DNA of 64,000 nt, taken from an uncultured Parabacteroides sp. (GTDB taxonomy: Bacteria > Bacteroidota > Bacteroidia > Bacteroidales > Tannerellaceae). The notes under the pieces were generated by a model. The model was not told where the DNA came from. It was given only the letters and a program-made list of their open reading frames with translations, and searched no databases. A program made the translations under genes and the position numbers. The stretch spans positions 186,001 to 250,000 of the forward strand of contig NZ_CANTZW010000003.1 of assembly GCF_947855115.1 (NCBI RefSeq), written 5' to 3'. Positions 32,816 to 42,598 of the stretch are shown here, piece by piece. Positions within the stretch are counted from its first letter, which is position 1. Each line of letters opens with the position of its first letter.

Positions 32816-33709
32816 ATGAGTGTACACATAAAAGGTATTTATGCCAATAAATCAACTATTTTCCAGCTATTATGCCTCTTCTCTTTATTATTAATAGGAG
32901 CATCCGTATCATCCATCGTATCCATAGGCTTATCATTAGCCACCCTGAGTTCGCAAACGGACATCACTCTTAATACAAACCTGATGAGGGCCATTCAATT
33001 CATTTCCGCAATTTGTACATTCTTATTGCCTGCCATTGCCATGGCGTGGCTATGTAGTGACAAACCATATGATTATTTATCAATACATCGCATAAAAAAC
33101 GGTCAGATTTGGCTATTTACTCTAGTTTGTATGCTTTTACTTTCTCCGACCATCAACCTGCTAGGGCTTCTCAACAAGCAGATGGAATTACCCGCATTTA
33201 TGTCTCCTATCGAAGAATGGATGCAGGCCCAAGAAAATTTAGCGGAACAGTTGACTGTCCGTTTATTATCCAGCGATAACATTGGGGTAATTCTAGCTAA
33301 TCTTATCGTTATAGCCGTTACCGCCGGAATAACTGAGGAGTTCTTGTTCAGAGGAGCTTTGCAACGAGTAATCGGAAAATGGAGCTCTAATCCTCATACG
33401 ATCATATGGGTCGCCGCTATATTATTTAGTGCCTTCCATTTACAGTTTTACGGATTCTTGCCCCGAATGATACTCGGAGCCTATTTTGGTTATCTTCTTT
33501 ATTGGAGCAAAAGTATTTGGATACCGGTATTCGCCCATTTTATTAATAATGCTTTTGCGGTAATCGCTATGTCAGACAATCGACTCAAAGACAACGAATT
33601 TATAACGGGAGAAATCCCTCCCGAACATCTCTTGGATTTTTGTATGATCGCTACCGTATTATTTCTGCTGTTCATCTTGGTGAACAAGCAATTAAAACGG
33701 TTATTATAA
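32816..33709 (+). CDS. CPBP family intramembrane protease
   Basis: The product has 297 residues with about eight hydrophobic segments. The CPBP (CAAX-protease-like) motifs are present in order: the Glu pair in [19 protein letters not shown] (motif 1), [18 protein letters not shown] (motif 2) and [11 protein letters not shown] (motif 3). Members cleave prenylated proteins or process peptides in the membrane; the substrate here is unknown. A weak promoter-like TATCTTTA lies about 25 bases upstream. Its 3' end overlaps the convergent lptB by six bases. Confidence 0.93.
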   Translation: MSVHIKGIYANKSTIFQLLCLFSLLLIGASVSSIVSIGLSLATLSSQTDITLNTNLMRAIQFISAICTFLLPAIAMAWLCSDKPYDYLSIHRIKNGQIWLFTLVCMLLLSPTINLLGLLNKQMELPAFMSPIEEWMQAQENLAEQLTVRLLSSDNIGVILANLIVIAVTAGITEEFLFRGALQRVIGKWSSNPHTIIWVAAILFSAFHLQFYGFLPRMILGAYFGYLLYWSKSIWIPVFAHFINNAFAVIAMSDNRLKDNEFITGEIPPEHLLDFCMIATVLFLLFILVNKQLKRLL

Positions 33710-34456
33710 GTCTTTCTTACGCAGCACGAAATCTTTTCCAAGGTATTTCTCGCGTACGATCTCGTTCTCGGCAAGCTGCTCGGCAGTTCCTTGGAAAAGG
33801 ACCTTCCCTTCAAACAGAAGGTAAGCCCGGTCGCAAATACTCAAAGTCTCGTACACATTATGGTCGGTAATCAAGATACCGATATTCTTATGCTTCAAAC
33901 GGGCTACAATCGTCTGTATATCCTGAACGGCAATCGGATCCACACCCGCAAAAGGTTCATCCAACATAATGAACTTCGGATCTATTGCCAGACAACGAGC
34001 GATTTCCGCACGCCGACGCTCTCCTCCCGAAAGTTGGTCTCCTAAATTTTTACGCACTTTATTCAGACCAAACTCTGAAATCAGGCTTTCCAATTTCTCC
34101 TTCTGGTATTCAGCGGTACGTCCCGTCATCTCCAGAACCGAGCGGATATTATCCTCTACCGTCATCTTCCGGAAGATAGATGCCTCTTGCGCTAAATAAC
34201 CGATACCGTTGCGAGCCCGTTTATACACCGGGAATTTCGTAATCTCCATGTCATTCAGGAAGATCTTACCCTCATTAGGAGTAACCAGACCTACTGTCAT
34301 ATAAAAGGTCGTTGTCTTTCCCGCCCCGTTCGGACCAAGCAAACCGACGATTTCCCCTTGTTTCACGTTAATCGATACGTGATTCACGACCGTACGAGTC
34401 CTATATTTCTTTACCAAATCCTCCGTTCGGAGCACCATTCGTTGTTCGTCTGACAT
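33704..34456 (-). CDS. lptB: LPS export ABC transporter ATP-binding protein LptB
   Basis: The product has 250 residues. LptB hydrolyses ATP to drive LptFG, pulling LPS out of the inner membrane. Motifs: Walker [14 protein letters not shown], signature [15 protein letters not shown], Walker [14 protein letters not shown] and the switch His in [10 protein letters not shown]. The LSGGERRR form is typical for LptB. LptF and LptG are not nearby, as is usual in Bacteroidetes. Confidence 0.96.
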   Translation of the reverse strand: MSDEQRMVLRTEDLVKKYRTRTVVNHVSINVKQGEIVGLLGPNGAGKTTTFYMTVGLVTPNEGKIFLNDMEITKFPVYKRARNGIGYLAQEASIFRKMTVEDNIRSVLEMTGRTAEYQKEKLESLISEFGLNKVRKNLGDQLSGGERRRAEIARCLAIDPKFIMLDEPFAGVDPIAVQDIQTIVARLKHKNIGILITDHNVYETLSICDRAYLLFEGKVLFQGTAEQLAENEIVREKYLGKDFVLRKKDL

Positions 34457-34477
34457 AAGCTATTTGATAATTTAACG

Positions 34478-34485
34478 CAAATGTA
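34478..34485 (-). promoter_or_regulatory. Probable lptB promoter -7 element
   Basis: On the minus strand TACATTTG fits TAnnTTTG, 22 bases upstream of the lptB ATG. The -33 position is not a good match. Confidence 0.5.
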
Positions 34486-34572
34486 CATGATAATCCGCAA
34501 ACGACCATAGGATTCACAAATAAAACCAATCTTGTTTCTAAGATGTTATATGGTTATTAGTGGATTTTACGC

Positions 34573-34580
34573 TATCTTTG
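34573..34580 (+). promoter_or_regulatory. Probable mlaE promoter -7 element
   Basis: TATCTTTG fits TAnnTTTG and lies 33 bases before the mlaE ATG. The -33 region has only a partial match (TGG), so the call rests mainly on the -7 element. Confidence 0.5.
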
Positions 34581-34612
34581 CATGCTGAAATCAGAAATTT
34601 ATCAAGACAAAC

Positions 34613-35359
34613 ATGAATAAAGCATTACACAGAATGGGTGAGTATACCCTACTGATGATGAAGAGTATAACACTTCCTGACCGGTGGAGTATGTTCTTTA
34701 AGCAATTGATCAAAGAGATATACAAGCTAGGCGTGGATTCTCTCTGGATTGTCGTCATTATCTCAGTCTTCATCGGTACGGTTATCGCCATCCAGATCTC
34801 CCTGAATATAAGTTCTCCCTTGATCCCTAAATTTACAATCGGTTATACGACCCGTGAGATCATCTTGCTGGAATTCTCCTCCTCCATTATGTGCTTGATC
34901 CTGGCAGGTAAAGTAGGTAGTAATATCGCCTCCGAAATCGGAACGATGCGAGTTACCGAACAAATAGACGCCATGGAAATCATGGGAGTCAATTCCGCTA
35001 ATTTCTTGATCCTCCCCAAAATGATCGGTTTGATGATCTTTATTCCCGTATTGGTTATATTCAGTATGTTCACAGGCATTTTAGGCGGTATTTTTGCCAG
35101 TTACTCAACGAGTACGGGGATGACTCCTTCCTCATTCGAATATGGCTTGCAATTCTATTTCAATGAGTTCTACATTTGGTATTCGATTATCAAGTCTGTG
35201 GTATACGCATTCATCATCTCATCCATCGCCGCCTATTTTGGCTATAACGTAAAAGGAGGGGCTTTAGAGGTAGGTAAGGCGAGTACGAATGCCGTGGTTA
35301 TGAGTAGCATCATGATTTTGCTCGCCGACGTAATATTAACCCATTTAATGCTTACTTAA
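34613..35359 (+). CDS. mlaE: MlaE-family ABC transporter permease
   Basis: The product has 248 residues and five or six membrane segments. The MlaE signatures are GSNIASEIGTMRVTEQIDAMEIMGVNSANFLILPKMIG and the C-terminal GYNVKGGALEVGKASTNAVV. This permease moves phospholipids between the inner membrane and periplasmic carriers to keep the outer membrane asymmetric. It is followed 3 bases later by its ATPase. No MlaD (MCE) or MlaB/MlaC gene is next to it. Confidence 0.94.
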   Translation: MNKALHRMGEYTLLMMKSITLPDRWSMFFKQLIKEIYKLGVDSLWIVVIISVFIGTVIAIQISLNISSPLIPKFTIGYTTREIILLEFSSSIMCLILAGKVGSNIASEIGTMRVTEQIDAMEIMGVNSANFLILPKMIGLMIFIPVLVIFSMFTGILGGIFASYSTSTGMTPSSFEYGLQFYFNEFYIWYSIIKSVVYAFIISSIAAYFGYNVKGGALEVGKASTNAVVMSSIMILLADVILTHLMLT

Positions 35360-35362
35360 AAG

Positions 35363-36133
35363 ATGATTGAAGTTAAAAATATAACGAAATCTTTCGACGG
35401 TCGTACAGTCTTAAAAGATATCAGCACCACTTTCGAGGATGGAAAGACTAATCTGATTATCGGACGAAGCGGTTCCGGTAAAACGGTAATGATCAAAAAT
35501 ATCATCGGACTGATGAAGCCGGATACCGGACAAATATTATATGATGGCAGAGACTTAATCACGATGAACAAGCATGAGTTAAATATGCTGCGCCGCGAGA
35601 TGGGAATGCTGTTTCAAGGTTCCGCTTTATTCGATAGTATGACTGTATTGGAAAACGTGATGTTTCCCTTGGATATGTTCTCTAATGACTCAACGAAAGA
35701 GCGCAGGAAACGTGCGGAATTCTGCTTGGAGCGCGTAAACTTGTCCGAGGCCGGGCATTTGTATCCTTCCGAGATCAGTGGTGGTATGATGAAACGTGCC
35801 GCTATCGCAAGAGCGATCTCCTTGAATCCGAAATATTTGTTCTGTGATGAGCCGAACTCCGGACTAGATCCCAAGACTTCCCTATTAATTGATGATTTGA
35901 TTCACGACATTACGGTGGAATACAATATGACGACCGTTATCAATACCCACGATATGAACTCCGTGATGAACATCGGCGACAACATCATTTTCATTAAGGA
36001 AGGTGTAAAGGAATGGCAAGGCACAAAAGAACAGGTAATCACCTCCAACAACCAAGCATTAAACGACTTCATCTTCGCTTCAGACCTATTCAGGAAAGTG
36101 AAAGAAGTGGAGATGCAGCAAGAAGAAGGGTAA
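35363..36133 (+). CDS. mlaF: MlaF-family ABC transporter ATP-binding protein
   Basis: The product has 256 residues. Motifs: Walker A GRSGSGKTVMIKN, signature ISGGMMKRAAIARAI, Walker B YLFCDEPNSGLDP and the switch His in INTHDMNSV. The SGGMxxR signature is typical of the Mla/Mce importers, and it is coupled to mlaE. Confidence 0.94.
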   Translation: MIEVKNITKSFDGRTVLKDISTTFEDGKTNLIIGRSGSGKTVMIKNIIGLMKPDTGQILYDGRDLITMNKHELNMLRREMGMLFQGSALFDSMTVLENVMFPLDMFSNDSTKERRKRAEFCLERVNLSEAGHLYPSEISGGMMKRAAIARAISLNPKYLFCDEPNSGLDPKTSLLIDDLIHDITVEYNMTTVINTHDMNSVMNIGDNIIFIKEGVKEWQGTKEQVITSNNQALNDFIFASDLFRKVKEVEMQQEEG

Positions 36134-36158
36134 CTCGTATAAATTATGCTCTAAATGG

Positions 36159-36212
36159 TTACATTACCGCAACCGCCGTGCAGTATACTGCGACGGCGTT
36201 GCAGCAATGTTA
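36159..36212. repeat. Strong hairpin between convergent mlaF and metK
   Basis: The core (36169-36202) is a near-perfect palindrome: GCAAC, GCCGT and GCAGTATACTGC with their complements, interrupted only by a bulged C and G. Weaker pairing extends it to 36159-36212 (TTACATT with AATGTTA). It lacks a T run. It could block read-through from both sides or be a small dispersed repeat; a related sequence lies at 53343-53389. Confidence 0.6.
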
Positions 36213-36227
36213 TCTAAGAAAGGAATA

Positions 36228-37514
36228 TTACAAGCCAAATACTTCCTTGATCTTATCTACATAGTCTAGTTTCTCCCAAGTGAACAACTCTACCTCGCAA
36301 ACAACCGGTTTCTGTAGATAACGGGAAGAGAAGGTCTTAGTAACGACCTGTGGTTTACGTCCCATATGACCATAAGAGGCGGTTTCGAAATAAATAGGGT
36401 TACGTAATTTCAAACGTTCCTCGATCGCTTTCGGACGCATATCAAAGATATCCCAAATCTTAGCGGCGATCTCGCCGTCTGTCTGATTTACCTTCGCACG
36501 GCCAAAAGTATTCACGAAAATATTCATCGGCTTGGCTACACCGATCGCATAAGACACTTGTACCAACATCTCGTCTGCCACGCCGGCGGCCACCATATTC
36601 TTGGCGATATGACGAGCGGCGTAAGCAGCCGAACGGTCTACCTTAGAAGGATCTTTTCCAGAAAAAGCACCACCACCATGAGCACCTTTGCCACCATACG
36701 TATCTACGATGATCTTACGACCGGTCAGACCGGTATCACCATGAGGACCACCAATCACGAACTTACCAGTCGGATTCACATGATAAATGATATTATCATT
36801 GAACAAAGCCTGTACATGAGCCGGATATTGCGCCTTTACACGAGGAATCAAGATATTCTTTACATCTGAGGCGATTTTCTTTTGCATAGCCTCATCCGCT
36901 TCTTCTTGTGAAATACCTTTCGGACCGATAAACTCGTCGTGCTGCGTGGATATGACAATCGTATCGATACGCAACGGCTTACCGTTATCATCATATTCAA
37001 TCGTTACCTGGCTCTTAGCGTCCGGACGCAAATAAGGCATCAAATCCAACTCTTCCTTGCGAATCTTTGCCAATTCCCATAATAAGCTATGAGATAAGTC
37101 CAACGCTAGCGGCATATAATTATCAGTCTCATTTGTGGCATAACCGAACATCATACCTTGGTCGCCGGCACCCTGCTCATAGGGGTCCGCACGCTCCACA
37201 CCACGGTTTATGTCACCACTCTGTTCATGAATAGAAGAGAATACGCCACATGATTTCGCCTCAAACTGGTACTCGCTTTTCGTGTAACCAATCTTCTCGA
37301 TCACGCCGCGTGCCACTTCCTGCACATCTACATACGCACTTGATTTAACTTCTCCAGCCAAGACAACCTGCCCGGTTGTAACAAGGGTTTCGCAAGCAAC
37401 TTTCGAGTTCTTGTCGTAGGCCAAGAACTCATCCAGCAAAGCATCCGAAATTTGATCGGCTACTTTATCGGGGTGTCCTTCAGACACCGATTCGGAGGTG
37501 AATAAATAACTCAT
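36228..37514 (-). CDS. metK: S-adenosylmethionine synthetase
   Basis: The product has 428 residues, a little longer than E. coli MetK (384). It makes SAM from methionine and ATP. The family motifs [29 protein letters not shown] and [20 protein letters not shown] are intact. It has a long 5' leader with a probable SAM-binding riboswitch. Confidence 0.98.
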   Translation of the reverse strand: MSYLFTSESVSEGHPDKVADQISDALLDEFLAYDKNSKVACETLVTTGQVVLAGEVKSSAYVDVQEVARGVIEKIGYTKSEYQFEAKSCGVFSSIHEQSGDINRGVERADPYEQGAGDQGMMFGYATNETDNYMPLALDLSHSLLWELAKIRKEELDLMPYLRPDAKSQVTIEYDDNGKPLRIDTIVISTQHDEFIGPKGISQEEADEAMQKKIASDVKNILIPRVKAQYPAHVQALFNDNIIYHVNPTGKFVIGGPHGDTGLTGRKIIVDTYGGKGAHGGGAFSGKDPSKVDRSAAYAARHIAKNMVAAGVADEMLVQVSYAIGVAKPMNIFVNTFGRAKVNQTDGEIAAKIWDIFDMRPKAIEERLKLRNPIYFETASYGHMGRKPQVVTKTFSSRYLQKPVVCEVELFTWEKLDYVDKIKEVFGL

Positions 37515-37591
37515 CGTTTTTAATTGAAAAGATTACTAATCTACAAATGAATTGAGCTTGGAAAGATTTTTCTGCCGGATGGCTACGAAAC

Positions 37592-37648
37592 GGATATGTT
37601 TTTAGCATTTTTTCCCGTGGTTGCAAGCAATACAAATCTATCCACGCC
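37592..37648 (-). promoter_or_regulatory. Candidate SAM-II-type riboswitch in the metK leader
   Basis: Read on the minus strand, a hairpin CGTGG/CCACG encloses GATTTGTATTGCTTGC and is followed by GGAAAAAATGCTAAAAAC. The order GATTT, ATTGC, GC, then AAATGCTAAAAA matches the conserved pieces of the SAM-II (SAM-alpha) aptamer as I remember it. It begins within a few bases of the predicted transcription start and lies upstream of metK, the right gene for a SAM sensor. This is by eye, with no covariance search. Confidence 0.6.
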
Positions 37649-37658
37649 AATTCTTGTA

Positions 37659-37666
37659 CAAAGATA
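37659..37666 (-). promoter_or_regulatory. Probable metK promoter -7 element
   Basis: On the minus strand TATCTTTG fits TAnnTTTG. Transcription should start near 37652, giving a leader of about 140 bases that opens with the riboswitch candidate. The -33 element is weak. Confidence 0.6.
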
Positions 37667-37702
37667 CGTAATAATTGAGAATTGAATGTTGAAAACTGAA
37701 GA

Positions 37703-37897
37703 TTATTTTTTCTTCTTGGTATTACGCAGGGCTTTTTTATACTTAAAGCTAGCTTTCCATTTCGCTGAATCAGAACCATGTGTTCCTTTAAGGAAATCAG
37801 AGAACTTGATTTTTTTTCCATTCGGATCTACCGCTTCACTTTTCGCTTTCTTGAAGACGATTCCTTGCGTCATCGCTTTATTAATTTCTTTATTCAT
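37703..37897 (-). CDS. Small basic protein of unknown function
   Basis: The product has 64 residues, or 56 if the second ATG (MTQGIVFKKAKSEAVDP) is used. It is lysine-rich and ends NTKKKK, suggesting nucleic-acid or ribosome binding, which is inference. No domain is recognised. It lies 30 bases after folK and upstream of the metK promoter, in the same direction. Confidence 0.55.
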   Translation of the reverse strand: MNKEINKAMTQGIVFKKAKSEAVDPNGKKIKFSDFLKGTHGSDSAKWKASFKYKKALRNTKKKK

Positions 37898-37927
37898 AAC
37901 TCAAATCTCTTGGTTCATAACTAAAAC

Positions 37928-38386
37928 TTACAATTCAGATAAAAGTTCACTCATCGTCTTTCCCAATACGGGGTGCTTAACCAACGGAGCGACCTCCACC
38001 AACGGTTCCATAACGAACAACCGCTTATGCATCAGAGGATGTGGCAGTATCAAGCGCTCCGTATGTATGATCTGCTCATCCACCATTAATAGATCAATAT
38101 CGATAATACGATCATGATACGAGCCGTCGCTTTTCTTGATACGCCCCATCTCGATCTCGATCTGGCGGGTAGCATCTAATAATTCGATGGGGGAAAACTC
38201 CGTCATCAGGACAATCACAGCATTCAAGAAAGTGTTCTCAGACTCAAATCCCCAAGGCTCCGTCTCATACATATCAGAAAGGGCGAGAACATCTCCCACC
38301 CTTTCAGCCAACAACGCTGAGGCTGTCACCAAATTTCCTCGTTTATTGCCTACGTTCGTACCTAATCCAAGGTAAGCTGTCGCCAT
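37928..38386 (-). CDS. folK: 2-amino-4-hydroxy-6-hydroxymethyldihydropteridine pyrophosphokinase
   Basis: The product has 152 residues. It transfers pyrophosphate from ATP to the pterin in folate synthesis. Motifs are LGLGTNVGNKRGNL, GRIKKSDGSYHDRIIDIDLL (with the two metal-binding Asp) and LPHPLMHKRLFVMEPL. It is 10 bases after queA, likely cotranscribed. Confidence 0.96.
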   Translation of the reverse strand: MATAYLGLGTNVGNKRGNLVTASALLAERVGDVLALSDMYETEPWGFESENTFLNAVIVLMTEFSPIELLDATRQIEIEMGRIKKSDGSYHDRIIDIDLLMVDEQIIHTERLILPHPLMHKRLFVMEPLVEVAPLVKHPVLGKTMSELLSEL

Positions 38387-38396
38387 AAAGATCGGA

Positions 38397-39446
38397 TTAA
38401 AGAATTAGCATAGCGTCGCCATAAGCACCAAAACGATACTTCTCTTTCAAAGCGATATCATAAGCGTCCATGATCAGCTCATAACCACCGAAAGAAGCAG
38501 TCATCATCAATAAGGTAGACAATGGCATATGGAAATTCGTCACCATACTAGTAGCTACGCTGAAATCATACGGAGGGAAGATAAACTTATTTGTCCAGCC
38601 CTCGAATTCTTTTAAATGGCCATCCGTGCTTACAGCAGTCTCGATCGCACGCATTACAGAAGTACCGACCGCACAAATTTTGTGCCCATCGTCCTTTCCT
38701 TTATTCACGATATTCACCACATCAGCGTTTACGACCATTTGCTCGGAGTCCATCTTATGTTTTGTCAAATCCTCCACATCGATCTCACGGAAATTACCCA
38801 ATCCCGAATGCAAAGTCAAGAAAGCGAACTGGCAATCTTTAATCTCCAAACGCTTCATCAACTCACGGCTAAAATGCAATCCGGCAGCGGGAGCCACGAC
38901 AGCGCCTTCTTCCGTGGCGAAGATATTCTGATACCGATACTCATCTTCCGGTTCCACCTCGCGTTCGATATACTTAGGTAGTGGGGTCTCGCCCAAGGCA
39001 TACAAAGCCCTCTTGAATTCATCATGATTCCCGTCATATAAGAAACGAAGTGTACGACCGCGTGAAGTCGTATTATCGATTACCTCAGCTACCATGGAAT
39101 CATCCTCGCCAAAGTATAGTTTATTACCGATACGGATCTTACGGGCCGGATCAACCAACACGTCCCATAAGCGTAAATCCTCGTTCAGTTCTCGCAGCAA
39201 AAACACCTCGATACGCGCTCCTGTTTTCTCCTTATTGCCATATAAGCGAGCGGGGAAGACTTTCGTGTTATTAAAAATAAACACGTCACCTTTTCCATAA
39301 TAGTCTAGAATACCTTTGAATTCGCGGTGCTCGATCTCACCGGTATCGCGATGAACGACCATCAACCTCGACTCATCTCTGTTCTTCGCCGGATTCAAAG
39401 CGATTAATTCCGACGGTAAGTTAAATTTGAATTTCGAAAGCTTCAT
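38397..39446 (-). CDS. queA: tRNA preQ1(34) S-adenosylmethionine ribosyltransferase-isomerase
   Basis: The product has 349 residues. QueA converts preQ1 in tRNA to epoxyqueuosine using SAM as ribosyl donor. Motifs [50 protein letters not shown] and [14 protein letters not shown] are intact. It follows truB by 11 bases. Confidence 0.97.
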   Translation of the reverse strand: MKLSKFKFNLPSELIALNPAKNRDESRLMVVHRDTGEIEHREFKGILDYYGKGDVFIFNNTKVFPARLYGNKEKTGARIEVFLLRELNEDLRLWDVLVDPARKIRIGNKLYFGEDDSMVAEVIDNTTSRGRTLRFLYDGNHDEFKRALYALGETPLPKYIEREVEPEDEYRYQNIFATEEGAVVAPAAGLHFSRELMKRLEIKDCQFAFLTLHSGLGNFREIDVEDLTKHKMDSEQMVVNADVVNIVNKGKDDGHKICAVGTSVMRAIETAVSTDGHLKEFEGWTNKFIFPPYDFSVATSMVTNFHMPLSTLLMMTASFGGYELIMDAYDIALKEKYRFGAYGDAMLIL

Positions 39447-39457
39447 AATGCACTCTT

Positions 39458-40162
39458 TTATTTTTCTTCTATTTTTACCACATTCTTTTCCAAGAAATCA
39501 TCGATCTCTTCCGGAGACATACACATCTCCAAGGTTACTTCCCCGATACGAGTCCGTTCCAAGCCAATCAAATGGGCTCCAGAATTCAAGGCTCTCCCGA
39601 TATCACGGGCCAAAGCGCGAATATAAGTTCCTTTGCTACATACCACCCGTATCTTTATGACAGGCAAATTGCACTCCAGCAACTCCAGTTCGTCTATAAC
39701 CAATGTCTTGGATTTTAGTTCAACTTCCTCTCCTTTTCGGGCTAGCTCATAAGCTCGCTTGCCTTCTACCTTACAAGCAGAGAATACCGGGGGGATCTGC
39801 TGGATCGTACCCACAAATGTCTTTAAAACCTTCTCTACAAGTTCACGAGTTATATGCTCCGTGGGATACACAGCGTCTATCTCTTTCTCCAAGTCGAAAG
39901 ATGGGGTAGTCTCTCCCAATTTCAATGTAGCGACATATTCCTTCGTCTGATATTGAAACTCATCAATCCGCTTCGTGGCCCTTCCGGTACAAACGATCAT
40001 CACACCCGTAGCCAAGGGATCCAACGTCCCCGCATGTCCAACTTTAATCTTCTTTACCTTTAGTTTCCGACTTAGCTTATAGCGAAATTTATTCACCAGG
40101 TCAAAAGAAGTCCACGTTAGCGGTTTATTAAAATATAAAATCTCTCCTGCTATAAAATCCAT
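39458..40162 (-). CDS. truB: tRNA pseudouridine(55) synthase
   Basis: The product has 234 residues. TruB makes pseudouridine 55 in the tRNA T loop. The catalytic Asp is in [23 protein letters not shown]; the segments [21 protein letters not shown] and [15 protein letters not shown] follow. It lacks the C-terminal PUA domain of E. coli TruB (about 314 residues), as is common in shorter bacterial forms. It starts 3 bases after uppP ends. Confidence 0.96.
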   Translation of the reverse strand: MDFIAGEILYFNKPLTWTSFDLVNKFRYKLSRKLKVKKIKVGHAGTLDPLATGVMIVCTGRATKRIDEFQYQTKEYVATLKLGETTPSFDLEKEIDAVYPTEHITRELVEKVLKTFVGTIQQIPPVFSACKVEGKRAYELARKGEEVELKSKTLVIDELELLECNLPVIKIRVVCSKGTYIRALARDIGRALNSGAHLIGLERTRIGEVTLEMCMSPEEIDDFLEKNVVKIEEK

Positions 40163-40165
40163 TCT

Positions 40166-40966
40166 TTATTTCAGTAACGTACAAGCAATTGTCACCACTC
40201 CTGCGATTGCGCAATAGATAGCGAAGTAAATCAGTTTCCCTTTTTTCACGATGTTGATCATCCATTTACAAGCCACACAACCAGAAATAAAAGCGGCCAC
40301 GAAACCTACCATCAATGATAACGCAGGAATATCTCCGGCTACATCTTCGCCTTTCATCATCTTCAAGACATCCAACAACGCCTCTCCCAAGATCGGAGGA
40401 ATTACCATCAAGAAAGAGAACTGAGCCAATCTCGCCTTATTATTCCCCAATAACAAACCGGTAGCGATCGTAGATCCGGAACGAGACAACCCCGGCATCA
40501 CGGCGCAAGCCTGGGCCAAACCAATGATGAAAGCATCCTTCATCGAGATCGACTCTTTCTTTCGCGGCTTGGCATAATAGGAAAATGCCAACAAAGCCGC
40601 TGTCAGGAGCAACATACAACCAACGATCAATAAACCGGATCCGAAGATTTGCTCCACCGTATCCTTAAAAAATACACCAACGATCCCGATCGGGATCATG
40701 GAAATTAAAATATTGATCACATACCTTGTCTCCGCATTCATCTGAAATTTGAACAAACCGCGGAATATCCAGTCGATTTCCTTCCAAAGGATTACCAACG
40801 TACTGAATACGGTCGCCACATGCACGACGATCGTAAACGCAAGATTCTCCTCTCCCTCTATACCAAACAACGCTGAACCTATCGCCAGATGACCGCTACT
40901 GCTCACCGGCAGATATTCGGTCAATCCCTGTACGATTCCCAGTACCAAGGCCTCAAACCAACTCAT
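40166..40966 (-). CDS. uppP: Undecaprenyl-diphosphatase
   Basis: The product has 266 residues and about eight membrane segments. It dephosphorylates undecaprenyl pyrophosphate to recycle the lipid carrier for peptidoglycan and surface glycans. Motifs [17 protein letters not shown] and [18 protein letters not shown] are the active-site regions. Its ATG overlaps the stop of the DUF3098 gene (ATGA). UppS, which makes the precursor, is at 58360. Confidence 0.97.
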   Translation of the reverse strand: MSWFEALVLGIVQGLTEYLPVSSSGHLAIGSALFGIEGEENLAFTIVVHVATVFSTLVILWKEIDWIFRGLFKFQMNAETRYVINILISMIPIGIVGVFFKDTVEQIFGSGLLIVGCMLLLTAALLAFSYYAKPRKKESISMKDAFIIGLAQACAVMPGLSRSGSTIATGLLLGNNKARLAQFSFLMVIPPILGEALLDVLKMMKGEDVAGDIPALSLMVGFVAAFISGCVACKWMINIVKKGKLIYFAIYCAIAGVVTIACTLLK

Positions 40967-41202
40967 TCTGTTACTTCTTTATCTTTGCTATTCTTCAGTA
41001 TTCCAAAAATCATCATCACAAAACCGATAACCGTAACCACCGGAGCTACCACGATACGGCGTGCGCTGAATATATCAGGGTTAAACGTGTTATCCCCGGA
41101 ACCTCCACCACTCATTAATATGAAACCAAGCACGATACAGGCAACTGCTACTGCGATTAGTATAAAATTCTCTTTCCCGAAAGCAAAATCTCTTTTAGCC
41201 AT
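40963..41202 (-). CDS. DUF3098 small membrane protein
   Basis: The product has 79 residues with two hydrophobic segments ([17 protein letters not shown] and [19 protein letters not shown]) joined by a Gly/Ser-rich stretch with [10 protein letters not shown]. This layout and the N-terminal [11 protein letters not shown] fit DUF3098, a Bacteroidetes family found between ftsX and uppP. Function unknown; position suggests a role in the cell envelope or division. Confidence 0.85.
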   Translation of the reverse strand: MAKRDFAFGKENFILIAVAVACIVLGFILMSGGGSGDNTFNPDIFSARRIVVAPVVTVIGFVMMIFGILKNSKDKEVTE

Positions 41203-41229
41203 TTTCTCAACTCTTTATTATTCGTACAT

Positions 41230-42108
41230 TTAAATATAATACAACTTATCGACACCCATCCGCAAATATTTATTCACGGCAAAAATGGTTGCGATCACGG
41301 ACAAGACTATACCTAAAACAAGCACCGCCACATAAACCAGCAGCAGTGTTTGCATATCCAATATCTGGATAAAACCTTTCAATTCATTTTGCAAATAATA
41401 TAACGCTCCGGTTAGCATCAATATTGCCAAAACAGAAGCGAAAATACCACTTACTATGTTATATTTTACAAAGGGCCTACGTATAAAGCCGGAAGTAGCC
41501 CCCACAAGCTTCATCGTATGAATCAAGAATCGTTTGGAATAAATCAACAGACGAATGGTATTACTGATCAAGACGAATGAGATAACCATCAATACCGCCG
41601 CCAAGGTGAGCAAGACCAAACTCAGCCGTTTCATATTATTATGGACCATCTCCATCATATCCTTCCGGTAAAGTAACTCCGAGACTGATGTGTATTTCTT
41701 GATCTTCCTCTCTATTACTTGAAGACTATCAGGATTAGCATATTCCGAATGTAGCTTCACCTCGATCGAAGCCTGTAAAGGGTTGAAGCCTAAGAAGGTC
41801 TCCGGATTCTCCCCCAGTTCCTCCTCCAGCTCTTTCGCAGCTTGCTCTTTCGATATATATTCGGTTGATTTTATAAAGGGAAGAGCGTCCAGGCTCTTTT
41901 GCATTTTCTTTATCTCAGCTTCTTTTTGGTTATCTTTCAACACAATGGAGAAAGATAAGTTCTCTTTCACATAAACGGAGAGTTTATTTCCCAGCGTTCC
42001 TATCAAAAGTATGAGTCCTAACAAGAATAGTACCAAGGAGATACTAATTACAGATGTAAGACGGGAGTTAAAGAAAGAAACAGAACTAACTTTTTTATTT
42101 TCAGCCAT
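41230..42108 (-). CDS. ftsX: Cell division protein FtsX
   Basis: From the ATG at 42108 (MAENKKVSSVSFF) the product has 292 residues with an N-terminal membrane segment, a periplasmic loop (TEYISKEQAAKELEEELGEN) and three more membrane segments. FtsX with FtsE controls peptidoglycan hydrolases at the septum. The frame stays open back through the tRNA gene, but that part is not coding. FtsE is not adjacent, unlike in E. coli. Confidence 0.93.
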   Translation of the reverse strand: MAENKKVSSVSFFNSRLTSVISISLVLFLLGLILLIGTLGNKLSVYVKENLSFSIVLKDNQKEAEIKKMQKSLDALPFIKSTEYISKEQAAKELEEELGENPETFLGFNPLQASIEVKLHSEYANPDSLQVIERKIKKYTSVSELLYRKDMMEMVHNNMKRLSLVLLTLAAVLMVISFVLISNTIRLLIYSKRFLIHTMKLVGATSGFIRRPFVKYNIVSGIFASVLAILMLTGALYYLQNELKGFIQILDMQTLLLVYVAVLVLGIVLSVIATIFAVNKYLRMGVDKLYYI

Positions 42109-42288
42109 CAGACTCTCACTTATTAAAGTTAAATAAATTAAGGAGATGCGTATAAAGCACACATCCCCTAATTTTTCCGCAAAAGAACAAATAAAATAAG
42201 TAAGCCGAAAGTGTTTTAGAATATTTAACCTCCATGCCCCTAAAGAAAGCGGTTTATCATATTCACGACAGGGATTCAAATCAACGCA

Positions 42289-42324
42289 TAAAAAAAGTTC
42301 TTTATGATCGATCATAAAGAACTT
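42289..42324 (-). terminator. Rho-independent terminator after tRNA-Arg
   Basis: Positions 42295-42324 form a perfect 30-base palindrome (arm AAGTTCTTTATGATC). On the minus strand it is followed by a T run (complement of 42289-42294), just after the tRNA 3' end. Confidence 0.85.
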
Positions 42325-42328
42325 CTCG

Positions 42329-42402
42329 TGACCCGGGTGGGACTCAAACCCACGACCTTCAGAACCGGAATCTGACGCTCTATTCAACTAAGCTACCGAG
42401 CC
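42329..42402 (-). tRNA. tRNA-Arg (anticodon CCG)
   Basis: On the minus strand a full cloverleaf of 74 bases can be folded: acceptor stem GGCTCGG with CCGGGTC, D arm GCTTAGTTGAATAGAGC, anticodon stem TCAGA/TCTGA with loop TTCCGGT (anticodon CCG), and T arm GTGGG TTTGAGT CCCAC. The CCA end is not encoded. It reads CGG codons. Confidence 0.95.
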
Positions 42403-42531
42403 AAAGACTGTGCAAAAGTACATATAATATATTACTTAAGCAAATACATGAAAGAAATATTTTGCTTCTGATATTTTGCTTATAAGTCTTTTATATATCC
42501 TGCCATTTTGCAAATAAGAATGATCATATTC

Positions 42532-42561
42532 TTGTTATTTTGCCATTAATCATTATCTTTG
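42532..42561 (+). promoter_or_regulatory. Promoter of asnA
   Basis: TTG (42532-42534), 19 bases, TATCTTTG (42554-42561). Both elements and spacing match the Bacteroidetes consensus. It lies 38 bases upstream of the asnA ATG, with a short leader. Confidence 0.8.
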
Positions 42562-42598
42562 CCGCACATATTTTACAAACACAAAGCACAACAAGTAT

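Noticed and set aside
42109..42387. Longer ftsX frame reaching back through the tRNA gene
   Set aside because: The frame overlaps tRNA-Arg and its terminator; the normal FtsX start is the ATG at 42108.
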